Shown: positions 51,035 through 61,929 of the stretch, in pieces
Layout of the letters: each line of letters begins with the position of its first letter
Numbering within the stretch: position 1 is the stretch's first letter
Assembly: GCA_016869975.1 (NCBI GenBank)
Contig: VGCZ01000011.1
Span: 57,148-121,147 of the forward strand
Source of the DNA: Alphaproteobacteria bacterium
GTDB taxonomy: Bacteria > Pseudomonadota > Alphaproteobacteria > Reyranellales > Reyranellaceae
DNA: 64,000 nt
Direction: 5' to 3'
The notes under the pieces: model-generated
Told to the model about the DNA's origin: nothing
Databases searched by the model: none
Seen by the model: only the letters and a program-made list of their open reading frames with translations
Program-made: the position numbers and the translations under genes

Positions 51035-54000
51035 ATGACGACCACGTCCGCTCCCGCCACCCAGCCGGTGGCGGCGCCATCCGTCGACACGGCGATGCGC
51101 CGCGCCATGCTCGATTCGATGATGTCCTCGCCCTACGGCGTCGACGCCATCTGGCTGCTCGTCATGGTCTCGATCTGGAGCGCGGTGCCCGAGCCGCGCG
51201 CGCTGATCCTGACGATCGCCTACGGCACGATGGCCGCGATCCGCTACGGCTTCAACTTCCTGTACGCGCGCCGCAAGCCGGCCGACGACCACCTGGAGGT
51301 CTGGCTGCGCGCCCTTGTCGTGGTCTCCATCGGCATCGGCCTGGGCTGGGCGGCGCAGACCCTCGTCCTGCTGGGTCCCAAGCCGGGCTTCGTCTGGGTC
51401 CTGCCGCTCGTCACCCTGGGCGTGATGGTGGTGAACGCCGCCTACGCGCGCGCCGCGTATGCGCCGGCGGCGCTGGCGTTCATCGTGCCGGCGCTGCTGC
51501 CGGTATCGATCGGCCTGATGTGGCAGGACGACCCCATCGCCCGCGGCCTGGGTATCGGCTGCCTCGTCTACATGCTGACGGCGTCGCAGTGGGCGCGCAG
51601 CGTCAACCGCCGCCTGCGCGAACGCTTCGCCGTCGAGGCCGAGCTGCGCGCGGCGTTGGCGCGCAACGTCGAGCTGCAGGAACAGCTCGAGCGCGGCCGC
51701 GGCATGCTCGGCACCGTGCTCGACAATCTCGACGACGGCGTCGAGCTCTACAATTCGGCCGACCGGCGGGTTTTCGGCAACGCCGCGATCCGCCGGCTGC
51801 ACGATATCCCCGAGGACGTCTACGCGCGCGCGACCACGGCGCGCGACATGATCGCCTGGCGCTTCGACCGCGGCGAGTACGGCCCCGAGGCCACCGATCG
51901 CGCGGGCGAGATCGAGCGCCGAGTCGCCGCCTTGCGCGATCCGGCGACCGGCGCGATCCAGCAATCGACGGTGACCGGCCGCACCGTCGAGCTGCGTTTC
52001 AAGCGGCTGCCCGATGGCGGGATGCTGGCGACGCACCGCGACATCACGCGCCTGAAGCGGCGCGAGGACGAGCTGGCCGCGGCCAAGGAGGAGGCCGAGC
52101 GGGCGCGCGCCGAGACCGCGCAGGCGCTGGGCCGCCTGCAAGTCGTGATCGACAACATGAGCGACGGCGTCATGCTGTTCGACCGCGACCTGCGCTGGGC
52201 GATCGATAACCAGAAGGTCCGCGACCTGCTGGCGCTGCCCAAGGACGTCGCCCATGTCGGCGCCACCAGCGCCGACATCCAGCGCTTCCAGATCCAGCGC
52301 GGCGATTTCGGGCCGATCGAGGATGTCGAGGCCGATATCCAGGAGTGGCTCGATCGCCGCCGCAACGCGCCGAACCTCACCTATACGCGCTGGACGGCGG
52401 CCGGCCGCTTCCTCGAATACACCTCGCGGCCGCTGCCCAACGGCGAGATCGTCGCGACCTATCGCGACATCACCGAGCTGAAGCGCCACGAGGAGGAATT
52501 GGCGACGGCCAAGGAGGAGGCCGAGCGGGCGCGCAACCGGCTGGAGGACGCGATCCGCGCCCTGCCGTCGGGATTCTCGCTGCACGACGAGGAAGCGCGG
52601 CTTGTCGTCTACAACGATTCCTACGAGCGCTATTTCGGCAACACGCCGGGCCTGCTCAAGCGCGGCGAACGCTACGAGGACCTGCTGCGCGAGATGCAGC
52701 GGCGCGGCACGGTGCGACCCGAGCATCGCGAGCGCGGCGAGGCGTGGATCGCCGAGATGGCGGCGCACCATCGCAGCTCGTTCGGCGATCGCGAGATGGC
52801 GACGGCAGCCGAACGTTGGATCCGCATCTCCAAGCATCCGACGCGCGAAGGAGGCGTCGTCACCTTGGTCACCGACTTGACCGAGGCCAAGGCACGCGAG
52901 CGCGAGCTGGCGCGGGCGCGCGACGAGGCCGAGGCCGCCGGCAAGCAGGCGGCGGACGCGCGCCTGCGCCTGGTCGACGCCATCGAATCGTTGCCCAATG
53001 GCTTCGTGCTGTTCGACGCCGAAGGCCGCCTGGTTCTCGCCAACCAGCGTTTCCTCGAGTACTACGCGCCGATTGCCGACCTCGCCGTGCCCGGCGCCCG
53101 GATCGAGGACATGCTGCGCCAGGCCGCGATCCGCGGCGCCGTGTCGACCGGCGGCCGCGACGTCGAGGACTGGGTCGAGACGCGCATGGCGATGCGCCGC
53201 AACCCCGGCGCGCCGCGCGAGACGCGTCAGCCCGACGGCCGCTGGGTCGTCATCGGCGAACGGCGCACACGCGACGGCGGCGTCGCCAGCATCTATACCG
53301 ACATCTCCGAGCTCAAGCGCCGCGAGATGGAGCTGGAGCAGGCGCGCGACGCCGCCGAGGCCGCCAGCCGCGACGCCGCGAACGCCCGCACCCGCCTGGT
53401 CGACGCCATCGAAGCGCTGCCCCACGGCTTCGTGCTGTTCGACGTCGACGACCGGCTGGTGCTGACCAACCAGCGCTTCCTCGAGTACTACGCCGAGATC
53501 GCCGACATCACCGTGCCCGGCGTGCACGTCCGGGAGATGCTGCGCGAAGCCGCACGGCGCGGCGCGGTGTCGACCGGCGACAGGAGCGTCGAGGACTGGC
53601 TCGAGACGCGCATGGCCATGCGGCGCAACCCGGGCGCGCCGGTCGAGACGCGTCAGCCCAACGGGCGCTGGATCGTCATCGGCGAGCGGCGCACGCGCGA
53701 AGGCGGGCTGGCCGGTATCTATACGGACATCTCGGAGCTGAAGCGCCGCGAGGCCGAGCTCGAGCAAGCGCGCGACGAGGCCGAGGCGGCCAACCAGTCG
53801 AAGAGCACCTTCCTCGCCACCATGAGCCACGAGATTCGTACGCCGATGAACGGCGTGCTGGGCATGATGGAGATCCTCGAGCGCCAGGGCGTCGACGAGG
53901 AGCAGCGGCCGACGGTCGAGACCATGCGCGAATCGGCGCAGGCGCTGCTGCGCATCATCGACGACGTGCTCGACTTCTCGAAGATCGACGCCGGCCGGCT

Positions 54001-55300
54001 GGAGCTCGAGTCGACGGCTTTCTCGTTGTCGGGCGTGATCGAAGGCGCGATGGCGGCCATGCGTCCGCAAGGCCTCGACAAGGGCCTGACGCTGACAGCC
54101 GACATCGATCCCGGCTCGTCCGACGCGCTGGAGGGCGATCCCGGCCGCGTGCGCCAGATCCTGATCAACCTGCTGGGCAACGCGGTGAAGTTCACCGAGC
54201 GCGGCTTCGTGCGCATGGCGGCCTCGACAGCGCCGCTGGGCGATGGCCGCATCCGCGTGTCGCTGTCGGTCGCCGACAGCGGCATCGGCATGGACGACGC
54301 GCAGCTTTCGCGGCTGTTCGAACCCTTCGCCCAGGCCGACAGCTCGACGACGCGGCGCTATGGCGGCACGGGTCTGGGCCTTTCCATCGTGCGCCGGCTG
54401 GCGCAGCTGATGGAGGGCGATGTCAATGTCGAGAGCAAGCTGGGCGCCGGCACGACTTTCCGCATCACGCTGGTATTGCGCGCGGCCCCGGCCGACTCGC
54501 CCTTGCGCGCGATCACGCCGCTCGCCGCGCGGGCGCGCCGCCGACAGCCGGCCGAAAGCGCGGCGCGTGTGCTGGTGGTCGACGACCACCCGGTGAACCT
54601 GAAGGTGCTGGTCAAGCAGCTGCAGATGCTCGGCATCGCCGCGGATACCGCGGTCGACGGCGTCGAGGCGCTGGCGATGTGGCGCGCCGGCCACTACGCC
54701 GTCGTCCTGGCCGACGTCCACATGCCGCGCATGGACGGCTACGAGCTGGCTGACGCCATCCGCCGCGAGGAGGCGGCGATGCCGGGTAATGCGCGCCACA
54801 CGCCGATTGTCGCCGTCACCGCCAACGCCATGCGCGGCGAGGAGGAGCGCTGCCTCGCCGCCGGCATGGACGCCTATCTCGCCAAGCCCGTGAGCTTCGA
54901 TCGGCTGCGCGCGGCGTTGTCGCGCTGGCTGCGGATCGACGCCGACGACGAGGCCTCGGCCGCCGCCGATACGCGGCCGGCGATCGACGAATCGACCCTG
55001 CGCGCCTGGCTGGGCGACGATCCGGCGACCCTGAACGAGGTGCTGCGGGACTTTCTGCGCGACGCCTGGCAGTCCGAGCGCGACATCGGCGCGTCTCTCG
55101 GCGCCGGCGACCTGCCGAGACTGGCGGCGACGGCGCATCGGCTGAAAGGCTCGGCGCTGGCGATCGGCGCGCGGCGGCTGGCCGATGCTGCGGCCGGCCT
55201 GGAACAGGCCGGCCGCACCGGCGACCGCGCCGCCTGCCAGGACGGGCTGGGCGCGCTCGCCGGCGAGCTGCGCCGCGTGGCCGAGGAGATCGGCGGCTGA
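51035..55300 (+). CDS. Hybrid sensor kinase: membrane sensor, PAS repeats, HisKA-ATPase, receiver, Hpt
   Basis: A 1,421-residue phosphorelay kinase. N-terminal part: about five or six membrane helices. Then four or five PAS-type domains separated by charged coiled linkers (each ending DISELKRRE or similar). Then HisKA with His932 in ATMSHEIRTPMNG, the ATPase with NLLGNAVKFTERG and GGTGLGLSIVRRL, a receiver with Asp1227 in VLADVHMPRMDG, and a C-terminal Hpt with His1368 in TAHRLKGSALA. ATG 51035 follows GGTCAGAGGGACC. The layout is BarA/TorS-like. It is divergent from an OmpR-type regulator. Confidence 0.94.
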   Translation: MTTTSAPATQPVAAPSVDTAMRRAMLDSMMSSPYGVDAIWLLVMVSIWSAVPEPRALILTIAYGTMAAIRYGFNFLYARRKPADDHLEVWLRALVVVSIGIGLGWAAQTLVLLGPKPGFVWVLPLVTLGVMVVNAAYARAAYAPAALAFIVPALLPVSIGLMWQDDPIARGLGIGCLVYMLTASQWARSVNRRLRERFAVEAELRAALARNVELQEQLERGRGMLGTVLDNLDDGVELYNSADRRVFGNAAIRRLHDIPEDVYARATTARDMIAWRFDRGEYGPEATDRAGEIERRVAALRDPATGAIQQSTVTGRTVELRFKRLPDGGMLATHRDITRLKRREDELAAAKEEAERARAETAQALGRLQVVIDNMSDGVMLFDRDLRWAIDNQKVRDLLALPKDVAHVGATSADIQRFQIQRGDFGPIEDVEADIQEWLDRRRNAPNLTYTRWTAAGRFLEYTSRPLPNGEIVATYRDITELKRHEEELATAKEEAERARNRLEDAIRALPSGFSLHDEEARLVVYNDSYERYFGNTPGLLKRGERYEDLLREMQRRGTVRPEHRERGEAWIAEMAAHHRSSFGDREMATAAERWIRISKHPTREGGVVTLVTDLTEAKARERELARARDEAEAAGKQAADARLRLVDAIESLPNGFVLFDAEGRLVLANQRFLEYYAPIADLAVPGARIEDMLRQAAIRGAVSTGGRDVEDWVETRMAMRRNPGAPRETRQPDGRWVVIGERRTRDGGVASIYTDISELKRREMELEQARDAAEAASRDAANARTRLVDAIEALPHGFVLFDVDDRLVLTNQRFLEYYAEIADITVPGVHVREMLREAARRGAVSTGDRSVEDWLETRMAMRRNPGAPVETRQPNGRWIVIGERRTREGGLAGIYTDISELKRREAELEQARDEAEAANQSKSTFLATMSHEIRTPMNGVLGMMEILERQGVDEEQRPTVETMRESAQALLRIIDDVLDFSKIDAGRLELESTAFSLSGVIEGAMAAMRPQGLDKGLTLTADIDPGSSDALEGDPGRVRQILINLLGNAVKFTERGFVRMAASTAPLGDGRIRVSLSVADSGIGMDDAQLSRLFEPFAQADSSTTRRYGGTGLGLSIVRRLAQLMEGDVNVESKLGAGTTFRITLVLRAAPADSPLRAITPLAARARRRQPAESAARVLVVDDHPVNLKVLVKQLQMLGIAADTAVDGVEALAMWRAGHYAVVLADVHMPRMDGYELADAIRREEAAMPGNARHTPIVAVTANAMRGEEERCLAAGMDAYLAKPVSFDRLRAALSRWLRIDADDEASAAADTRPAIDESTLRAWLGDDPATLNEVLRDFLRDAWQSERDIGASLGAGDLPRLAATAHRLKGSALAIGARRLADAAAGLEQAGRTGDRAACQDGLGALAGELRRVAEEIGG

Positions 55301-55558
55301 CGGGCAGCGCGTTCGTCCTCTGGCGTGGGAAAGACGATCGCCAGCGAGCTTCGAGTCTCCCTTCCCCCGTCAGCCCAGCGGGGAAAGGGGAAACCAGTTC
55401 GAATCAGGCCTCAAAACGCCCGTTCCGATCGCGCATACGGAATTGCCTGCGGCCGTAGGATCGAAGGCATGGATTCGACGCTCGTAGGAGCGAAAAACAG
55501 GGGTTTTCCGATTTTGGGGCTACACCGTCTCCAGATTTGAACCTCTGGAGTTCGCCCC

Positions 55559-56257
55559 ATGGCCCGCGACCGCAAGATCTCTTCCGACTTCTGGACCTGG
55601 GAGGCCGTCATCGATTGCGCGGTGATGACCCGCCTCCTGTTCCTCGGCCTGCAGAACTTCGCCGACAGTTTCGGCGTGCAGCCGCTCAGACCCCGCACCA
55701 TCCGCCTGCAGGTGTTTCCCGGCGATCCGATTGACGACGACGCCATGCGCGCGATGATCGAGGAGCTGGTGGCGCGCAAGCTGCTGTCGATCTACGAGGT
55801 CGAGGGTCAGGAGTATCTCGCCGTCGTCGACTGGCACCGGCTGCATCGCGTCGGCAAACGCGCGCGGCGGCGCTGGCCGGCCGATCCCGCCCTGCCCGTG
55901 CCGATCCCCGAGCCGCTCGCCGAGCCGGCGCCCATCGCGGCGCCGACCGAGGTGTGCCCCGAGACGCCCGCCCAGGCGCCCGACGTGTCGCCGCTGGTGG
56001 CCAAGTGGCGCAAATCCGTGGGCCGCGCGCTGCGCCACTTCCTGCCCGGCGGGCCGCCCGTCGACACCGAGGCGTGGATCGATCGCTGGATCGCCGATGG
56101 CTGCGATCTGCGCTGCGACGTGCTGCCGGCGATCAGCCTGGCCTGCCGGCCGCAGGGCGACGGCGAGCCGCCGCCGGGCCTGGCGGCGGTCGGCGCCTAT
56201 GCCGAGGCCAACCGCCTGCGGCGCCTGGCCGTCGCCCACGCCAGCCTGGCGGCCTGA
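55559..56257 (+). CDS. Phage-like replication/DnaD-type N-terminal domain protein
   Basis: A 232-residue protein. The N-terminus ISSDFWTWEAVIDCAVMTRLLFLGLQNFADSFG and then IFP-type FPGDPIDDDAMRAMIEEL and YEVEGQEYLAVVDWHRLHRVGK resemble the winged-helix N-terminal domain of phage replication proteins. A Pro-rich linker follows. The C-terminal part (TEAWIDRWIADG...EANRLRRLAVAHASL) is a helical region that recurs at 63690. No other phage genes are seen. It may be a prophage relic. Confidence 0.6.
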   Translation: MARDRKISSDFWTWEAVIDCAVMTRLLFLGLQNFADSFGVQPLRPRTIRLQVFPGDPIDDDAMRAMIEELVARKLLSIYEVEGQEYLAVVDWHRLHRVGKRARRRWPADPALPVPIPEPLAEPAPIAAPTEVCPETPAQAPDVSPLVAKWRKSVGRALRHFLPGGPPVDTEAWIDRWIADGCDLRCDVLPAISLACRPQGDGEPPPGLAAVGAYAEANRLRRLAVAHASLAA

Positions 56258-56307
56258 TCGCCATCGGCGGTCGCTGATCGTCGACGAGTCCCGGGTCGGC
56301 GCGGCGT

Positions 56308-57606
56308 TCAGCCGGCCTGCCGCGGCAGCACAAGTCTGACCAGCAGCCCACCCTCGCGCGCCGCGCCGAGCTCCAGCCTGCCGTCGCTGGCCTGCGCGAA
56401 ACGCTGCGCGATGGCCAGGCCGAGGCCGACCCCCGAGCCGCCACGCGCCGGGTCGAGCTGCACGAAGGGCGCCACGGCGCGCGCGCGGTCCGCCTCGGCG
56501 ATCCCGCCGCCGGCGTCGCGGATCTCGACGGCGAGCGTCGCGCCCTGGTCGTGGATGCCGAGCCGCACCGGCGGGCGGCCATGGCGCAGCGCGTTGTCGA
56601 CCAGGTTCGACAGCGCGCGCTTGGCCGCGATGCGCCGCAGTGGCAGCACGGCGCGCCCCGGCCCCTCGTAGGCCACGTCGTGCCCCTGATCGGCGGCGTC
56701 GGAGGCGAGCGTCTGCAGGATCGCCGCGAGGTCGGCGGGCTTCACGGGCTCGGTGTCGTGGCCCTCGCGGATGTAGTCGAGAGTGCGCGCGACCATGGCC
56801 TCCATCTCGGCGATGTCGGCCTCCATGCGCGCGCGGTCCTCGCCCTCGGGCAGAAAGCCCACGCGCAGCTGCAGGCGCGAGAGCGGCGTGCGCAGGTCGT
56901 GGCTCATCGCCGCCAGCGCCTCGGTGCGGTCCTCGAGCAGGCGTCCGATGCGCTCCTGCATGGCGTTGAAGGTCGAGGCCGCGTGGCGCACCTCCCGCGG
57001 CCCCTCCATCGGCACCGGGATCGGGCTGGGGTCGCGGCCAATGCGGTCGGCGGCGCTCGCCAGGCGCCGCAGCGGGCCGGTGATCCAGCGGATGACCAGG
57101 ATCGAGATCAACCCGATGCCCAGCGCCATCGCCACCATGGAGGATATTCCGCCGTGATCGAGCGCGCCGCCGCCGGCTGCGAGCCAGGACGCCGAGAACA
57201 CGATCCAGCCGCCGCCGTCGACGGGCAGCGCGCCCAACACGCGGTGGCCCGGCTCCGCTTTGGGGTCCCAGCCCAGCCGCGCGCCGGCGCCGAGCCGCGC
57301 GGCGGCCGCGGCCAGGGCCTCGGGTGGCGCCGCCGCCGGCAGCGGCGCCACGCGATCCCAATGGATCTCGAGGCCCGGTCGCGACAGGGCGTGCGCCGCC
57401 GCGTCGCGCGCCGCCTCGGGCAACGGCGCGACCGCCGCGCGCGCCATTGCCAGCTGGTCGGCCATGCGCTCCAGCCGCGCGCCCTGTTCCGATTCGCGCA
57501 GCGCGCGCTCGTGGACCCACAGGCTGCCGAAATGCAGCAGCATCAGCCCGCCCAGCAGCAGCAGCGTGATGCGGCCGGCGAGGCTGTCGGGCCAGAGGAG
57601 CTTCAT
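56308..57606 (-). CDS. Sensor histidine kinase of the metal-efflux locus
   Basis: Membrane kinase of 432 residues from ATG 57606. Order: first helix (ITLLLLGGLMLLHFGSLW), a periplasmic loop, second helix (MVAMALGIGLISILVIRWI), HAMP, HisKA in LAAMSHDLRTPLSRL, ATPase with NLVDNALRHG, DAGGGIAE and GVGLGLAIAQRF. It is the last gene of the operon that begins with the adaptor gene at 63627. It probably senses periplasmic metal, by analogy with CusS/CzcS. Confidence 0.9.
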   Translation of the reverse strand: MKLLWPDSLAGRITLLLLGGLMLLHFGSLWVHERALRESEQGARLERMADQLAMARAAVAPLPEAARDAAAHALSRPGLEIHWDRVAPLPAAAPPEALAAAAARLGAGARLGWDPKAEPGHRVLGALPVDGGGWIVFSASWLAAGGGALDHGGISSMVAMALGIGLISILVIRWITGPLRRLASAADRIGRDPSPIPVPMEGPREVRHAASTFNAMQERIGRLLEDRTEALAAMSHDLRTPLSRLQLRVGFLPEGEDRARMEADIAEMEAMVARTLDYIREGHDTEPVKPADLAAILQTLASDAADQGHDVAYEGPGRAVLPLRRIAAKRALSNLVDNALRHGRPPVRLGIHDQGATLAVEIRDAGGGIAEADRARAVAPFVQLDPARGGSGVGLGLAIAQRFAQASDGRLELGAAREGGLLVRLVLPRQAG

Positions 57607-57616
57607 GCGCACCGCC

Positions 57617-58369
57617 TCAGGCGCGGGTGACGTCGGCGACCAGGACGTAGCCGGCGCCACGCACGGTCTTGATCAGGGACGGGCTGTCGTCCTCGGGCTC
57701 GATCTTGCGGCGCAGGCGGCTGACCTGCACGTCCACGGTGCGGTCGAAGGGATCGGCGCCGACGCGCCGCTTGGCGACCTCGAGCAGCTGCTCGCGGGTC
57801 AGGACGCGCTGCGGATGGTCGAGGAAGGCGATCAGCAGGTCGTACTCGGCGCCGGAGAGATCGACCGAGACGCCGTCCGGCGAGGTCAGCTCGCGCCGCG
57901 CCGTGTCGAGCACCCAGCCGGCGAAGGCCAGCCGCCGCGAGCGCGGGTCGGGCCGCGCGTCGGCCGGCGCGGCGCGGCGCAGCAGCGCGCGGACGCGGGC
58001 GATCAGCTCGCGCGGGGCGAAGGGCTTGGCGACATAGTCGTCGGCGCCGAGCTCGAGGCCCAGCACGCGGTCCATCTCCTCGCGCCGCGCCGTCAGCATC
58101 AGCACCGGCACCCGCGAGCGCTCGCGCAGGCGGCGCAGCAGGTCGAGACCCGAGGACCCGGGCAGCATGACGTCGAGCAGGACGAGGTCCGGCTGGCCAG
58201 CCGGATTGTCGAGCAGCGCCCACATCTCGCGCCCGTCGCGCGCCGTCGAGACGCGGAAGGCGGCCTCGCGCAGCAGGCGCGCCACGAGGTTGCGCATCTC
58301 GCCATCGTCCTCGACGACGAGGATGTGCGCCTCGGGGTCGAGCAGGCGGCGTTCGGCGGCGTCGCTCAT
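57617..58369 (-). CDS. OmpR-family response regulator of the metal-efflux locus
   Basis: A 250-residue regulator. The receiver has HILVVEDDGEMRNLV, phospho-Asp in LVLLDVMLPGSSG and Lys in DDYVAKPFAPREL. The winged helix ends VDVQVSRLRRKI and TVRGAGYVLV. It is 10 bases before the kinase gene and overlaps the small periplasmic protein gene by four bases (ATGA). Close to OmpR rather than CusR in the receiver. Confidence 0.92.
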   Translation of the reverse strand: MSDAAERRLLDPEAHILVVEDDGEMRNLVARLLREAAFRVSTARDGREMWALLDNPAGQPDLVLLDVMLPGSSGLDLLRRLRERSRVPVLMLTARREEMDRVLGLELGADDYVAKPFAPRELIARVRALLRRAAPADARPDPRSRRLAFAGWVLDTARRELTSPDGVSVDLSGAEYDLLIAFLDHPQRVLTREQLLEVAKRRVGADPFDRTVDVQVSRLRRKIEPEDDSPSLIKTVRGAGYVLVADVTRA

Positions 58370-58764
58370 TTGGCCGCGTCGATGGGCGCGTACCGCGCCT
58401 GGACGCGCGGCTTGCCGGCGGCGGGCACGAGCTGCACGACGACGCGCAGGCTGGCTTCGGCGCGGAAGTCGCCGCTGGCGACCAGCGCCTTGCCGTCGGG
58501 TTGCGGCGCGAAGGTCAGCGTCTGCTGGCGGCCGCCGGCGAGCACGATGGCCGTGGCGCTGGCGCCGCTCGCGGGCAGGGGCCGATCGTTCGTGTCGTAC
58601 AGGAAGAAAGTCAGGCGCCCGTCCTGGGCCAGGAGCTCGCCATGGTAGTCGCCGATATCCAGCATTTGGCCGCCATTGGGGCCGCGCGACGGGCCATGCG
58701 CCAGCGCCACGGCGGGCAGGGCCAGCAGCAGGGCGGCGGTGAGCAGGGTGCGTTTGGTCGGCAT
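58366..58764 (-). CDS. Small exported protein of the metal-efflux operon
   Basis: A 132-residue periplasmic protein. It has a signal peptide (LLTAALLLALPAVALA) followed by HGPSRGPNGGQMLDIGDYHGEL, a motif found in proteins and adaptor domains linked to heavy-metal RND pumps. The rest is beta-rich. It may carry metal to the pump or regulator. It lies between the RND pump and response regulator genes, overlapping the latter. Confidence 0.75.
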   Translation of the reverse strand: MPTKRTLLTAALLLALPAVALAHGPSRGPNGGQMLDIGDYHGELLAQDGRLTFFLYDTNDRPLPASGASATAIVLAGGRQQTLTFAPQPDGKALVASGDFRAEASLRVVVQLVPAAGKPRVQARYAPIDAAK

Positions 58765-58779
58765 CGACTTCTCCCGGGT

Positions 58780-61700
58780 TCAGAATGTCTCGGCGGCGAG
58801 CGCCCCGCCAGCGCGGCGTTCCTCGGCCTGGGCACGCAGGCGCTCCAGCGCCGGGCGGCCGAAGCGGTGGAACAGGATCGGCGTCACCAGCGTGTCGAGC
58901 AGCGTCGCGCTGATCAGGCCGCCGAGGATGGTGATGGCGACCGGGTGCAGGATCTCCTTGCCCGGCGCCTCGGCGCCGACGGCCAGCGGGATCAGCGCGA
59001 GGCCGGCCGACAGCGCGGTCATCAGCACCGGCGTCAGCCGCTCGGCCGAGCCGCGCAGGATAAGCGCCAGGCCCCAGCGCTCGCCCTCGTGCAAAGCGAG
59101 GTTGAGGTAGTGGCTGACCTTCAGGATGCCGTTGCGGGTGGTGATGCCGGTGAGCGTCACGAAGCCCACCAGGGTCGCGACCGACAGCGGCTGGCCGGCG
59201 ATCCAGATCGCCGCCACCGCGCCGATCAGCGCCAGCGGCACGTTGCCCATGATGATCGCCGCCAGCATGGCCGAGCGGTAGCGCGAGTAGAGCACGACGA
59301 AGATCAGGCCGAGCGACACGATCGCCAGGACCGCGATGGTGCGCATCGCCTCCTCCTGTGCCTGGAAGGTGCCTTCCAGCGACGTGGTGTAGCCGGTCGG
59401 CATCGGCACGCGCGCGAGCTCGGCGCGGATGGCGGCGATCACCCGCGCCATGTCGGCGTCCGGCGTCGTGTTGGCGAGCACGACAATGCGCCGGCGCGCG
59501 CCCTCGCGCAGGATCTGGTTGGGCCCGTCGCCTTCCTCGACGCGCGCGAGCAGGCCCAGCGGCACGCGGCCGTGCGGCGTCGGCACCAGCGCCTCGGCCA
59601 GGCGGGCCGTCCTGCGATCCTCGTCGGCGAGCCGCAGCACGACGTCGACGCGGCGCGCGCCGTCGACCAGGATCTGGCTCACCACCGTGCCGCCGGTGAG
59701 CGACTCCAGCGTCTCGGTCAACCCGGCCGGCGAGACGCCATAGAGCCGGGCCCGTTCGTGGTCCACGGCGATGCGCAATTGCGGGATGCGCACCTGGCGC
59801 TCGAGCTGGAGGTCGGTCAGGCCCGGGACATTCTGCGCCAACCGGCCGCGCAAGGTCTCGGCGAGGGTGCGCAGCGTGTCGAGGTCGTCGCCGAAGATCT
59901 TGAGCGCGATCTGCGCGCGCACGCCGGACAGCATGTGGTCAAGTCGATGGCTGATCGGCTGGCCGATATTGACCGCCGCCGGCAGGACGGCGAGCCGCGC
60001 GCGGATGTCGGCCAGCACCTCGGCGCGCGCGCGGCCATCCTTGCGCAGGTCGATGTCGAGCTCGGAGGAATGCACACCCTCGGCGTGCTCGTCGAGCTCG
60101 GCGCGGCCGGTGCGGCGGCCCACACCCTTGACCTCGGGGATCGCCATCAGGAGGCGCTCCGCCACGCGCCCGAGCGAATCGGATTCAGCCAGCGAGATGC
60201 CCGGCTGGTAGGTGACATTGATGACCAGCGTCCCCTCGTTGAACGCCGGCAGGAAGGCGCGCGGCAGCAACGGCACGCTGGCGGCGGCGATGGCGACGCC
60301 GCCGAAGGCCACGCCGAGCACCAGCGGCCGGTGCGCGAAGGCCCAGCGCAGCAGCCGGTCCTGGCCCGATTTGAGAATCCGCACCAGCGCGCCGTCGCCC
60401 GCGTGCATGCGCCGCATCCGCGGCAAAAGCCAGTAGGACAACACCGGCGTCACGGTGACCGCGACCAGCAGCGAGCAGAGGATCGAGACGATGTAGGCGA
60501 CGCCCAGCGGCGCGAAGAGCCGGCCCTCGATCCCGCTCAGGGCGAAGAGCGGCAGGAAGACCAGCACGATGATCAGCGTGGCGTAGACGATGCCCGACCG
60601 CACCTCTCCGCTGGCCGCGACCACTACGCGCACGACCGGCTCGGGCACGGCGCGCGCGGCGTTCTCCTTGAGGCGGCGCAGGATGTTCTCGACGTCGACC
60701 ACCGCGTCGTCGACCAGCTCGCCCACGGCAATGGCGAGGCCGCCCAGGGTCATCGTGTTGATCGACAGGCCGAAGGCGGCGAAGACGATCGCCGTCAGCA
60801 GGATGGAGAGCGGGATCGCCGTCAGCGAGATGAAGGTCGTGCGCGTGTTCAGCAGGAAGGCGAAGAGCACGATCGCCACGACGACGAAGGCTTCCGCCAG
60901 GACCTGCTGCAAATTCGCGATGGACTGCGCGATGAAGTCGGCCTGGCGGAACTTGATGCGGTCCGCCACCACGCCGCGCGGCATGGCGGCCTGCAACTCG
61001 GTCAGCGCCGCCTCGACCACGCGCGTGAGGTGGATGGTGTCGGCGCCCGGCTGCTTGGCGATTGCGAGAATCACCGCGGGCCGCCCGTCGACCCCGGCGT
61101 CGCCGCGCTTGAAGCGGGCGCCATACTCGACGCGCGCCACCTGCCGCAGCGCGATCGGCTGACCCTCGCGGAAGCCGACCGTCGCATCGCGCAGATCCTC
61201 GAGCGAGGTGGTGCGGCCGATGTTGCGGATCAGGAACTCGCGGCCCGCCTGGTCGACATAGCCGCCGCCGGCGTTGCCGCCGAACTGGCGCAGCGCGGCG
61301 ATGAGCTGATCGTTGGTCAGGTCGAGCGCGTGCAGCCGGTCGAGGTCGGGCATGACACGGAACTGGCGCACCTCGCCGCCGATCGGGATGACCTGCGAGA
61401 TGCCCGGAATGGTCAGCAGCCTCGGGCGCATCACCCAGTCGGCCAGGTCGCGCAATTCCATCGGGCCCAGCGAGCCGTCGGTCGGCGCCGTCATCGCCAC
61501 CAGCATGATCTCGCCCATGATCGAGGAGACCGGCGCCATCGTCGGCATCACGCGCGGCGGAAGCTGCGCCTGGATCTGGCCGAGGCGCTCGTTGACCTGC
61601 TGGCGTGCGCGCCAGATGTCGGCGCCCCAGTCGAACTCGACGAAGACGATCGACAGCCCGACGGAGGAGACCGATCGCACGCGCGTGACGCCGGGCAGCC

Positions 61701-61926
61701 CGTTCACCGCCGTCTCGATCGGAAAGGAGACGAGCTGTTCGACCTCTTCCGGCGCGAGGCCCTCGGCCTCGGTCATCAGCGTGACGGTGGGTTTGTTGAG
61801 GTCGGGGAAGACATCCACCGGCATGCGCTGAAGCGTGAACACGCCGTAGAGGCTGATCAACAACGCCGCGACCAGCACGAAGAGCCGGTTGCGCAGCGAG
61901 AAGCCGACGGTGGCGTTGAACAGCAT
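58780..61926 (-). CDS. Heavy-metal efflux RND transporter (CzcA/CusA family)
   Basis: Inner-membrane RND pump of 1,048 residues. It has two sets of membrane helices, large periplasmic loops, and family motifs: [38 protein letters not shown] in parts ([25 protein letters not shown]), [15 protein letters not shown], and the fourth-helix proton relay [18 protein letters not shown]. That last form differs from CzcA and CusA, so the metal is not certain. It follows the adaptor gene by three bases. No outer-membrane channel gene is next to it. Confidence 0.93.
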   Translation of the reverse strand: MLFNATVGFSLRNRLFVLVAALLISLYGVFTLQRMPVDVFPDLNKPTVTLMTEAEGLAPEEVEQLVSFPIETAVNGLPGVTRVRSVSSVGLSIVFVEFDWGADIWRARQQVNERLGQIQAQLPPRVMPTMAPVSSIMGEIMLVAMTAPTDGSLGPMELRDLADWVMRPRLLTIPGISQVIPIGGEVRQFRVMPDLDRLHALDLTNDQLIAALRQFGGNAGGGYVDQAGREFLIRNIGRTTSLEDLRDATVGFREGQPIALRQVARVEYGARFKRGDAGVDGRPAVILAIAKQPGADTIHLTRVVEAALTELQAAMPRGVVADRIKFRQADFIAQSIANLQQVLAEAFVVVAIVLFAFLLNTRTTFISLTAIPLSILLTAIVFAAFGLSINTMTLGGLAIAVGELVDDAVVDVENILRRLKENAARAVPEPVVRVVVAASGEVRSGIVYATLIIVLVFLPLFALSGIEGRLFAPLGVAYIVSILCSLLVAVTVTPVLSYWLLPRMRRMHAGDGALVRILKSGQDRLLRWAFAHRPLVLGVAFGGVAIAAASVPLLPRAFLPAFNEGTLVINVTYQPGISLAESDSLGRVAERLLMAIPEVKGVGRRTGRAELDEHAEGVHSSELDIDLRKDGRARAEVLADIRARLAVLPAAVNIGQPISHRLDHMLSGVRAQIALKIFGDDLDTLRTLAETLRGRLAQNVPGLTDLQLERQVRIPQLRIAVDHERARLYGVSPAGLTETLESLTGGTVVSQILVDGARRVDVVLRLADEDRRTARLAEALVPTPHGRVPLGLLARVEEGDGPNQILREGARRRIVVLANTTPDADMARVIAAIRAELARVPMPTGYTTSLEGTFQAQEEAMRTIAVLAIVSLGLIFVVLYSRYRSAMLAAIIMGNVPLALIGAVAAIWIAGQPLSVATLVGFVTLTGITTRNGILKVSHYLNLALHEGERWGLALILRGSAERLTPVLMTALSAGLALIPLAVGAEAPGKEILHPVAITILGGLISATLLDTLVTPILFHRFGRPALERLRAQAEERRAGGALAAETF

Positions 61927-61929
61927 GGC

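Noticed and set aside
51023..55138. A 1,371-codon open frame antisense to the hybrid kinase
   Set aside because: Shadow of a certain gene; no motif, no ribosome site.
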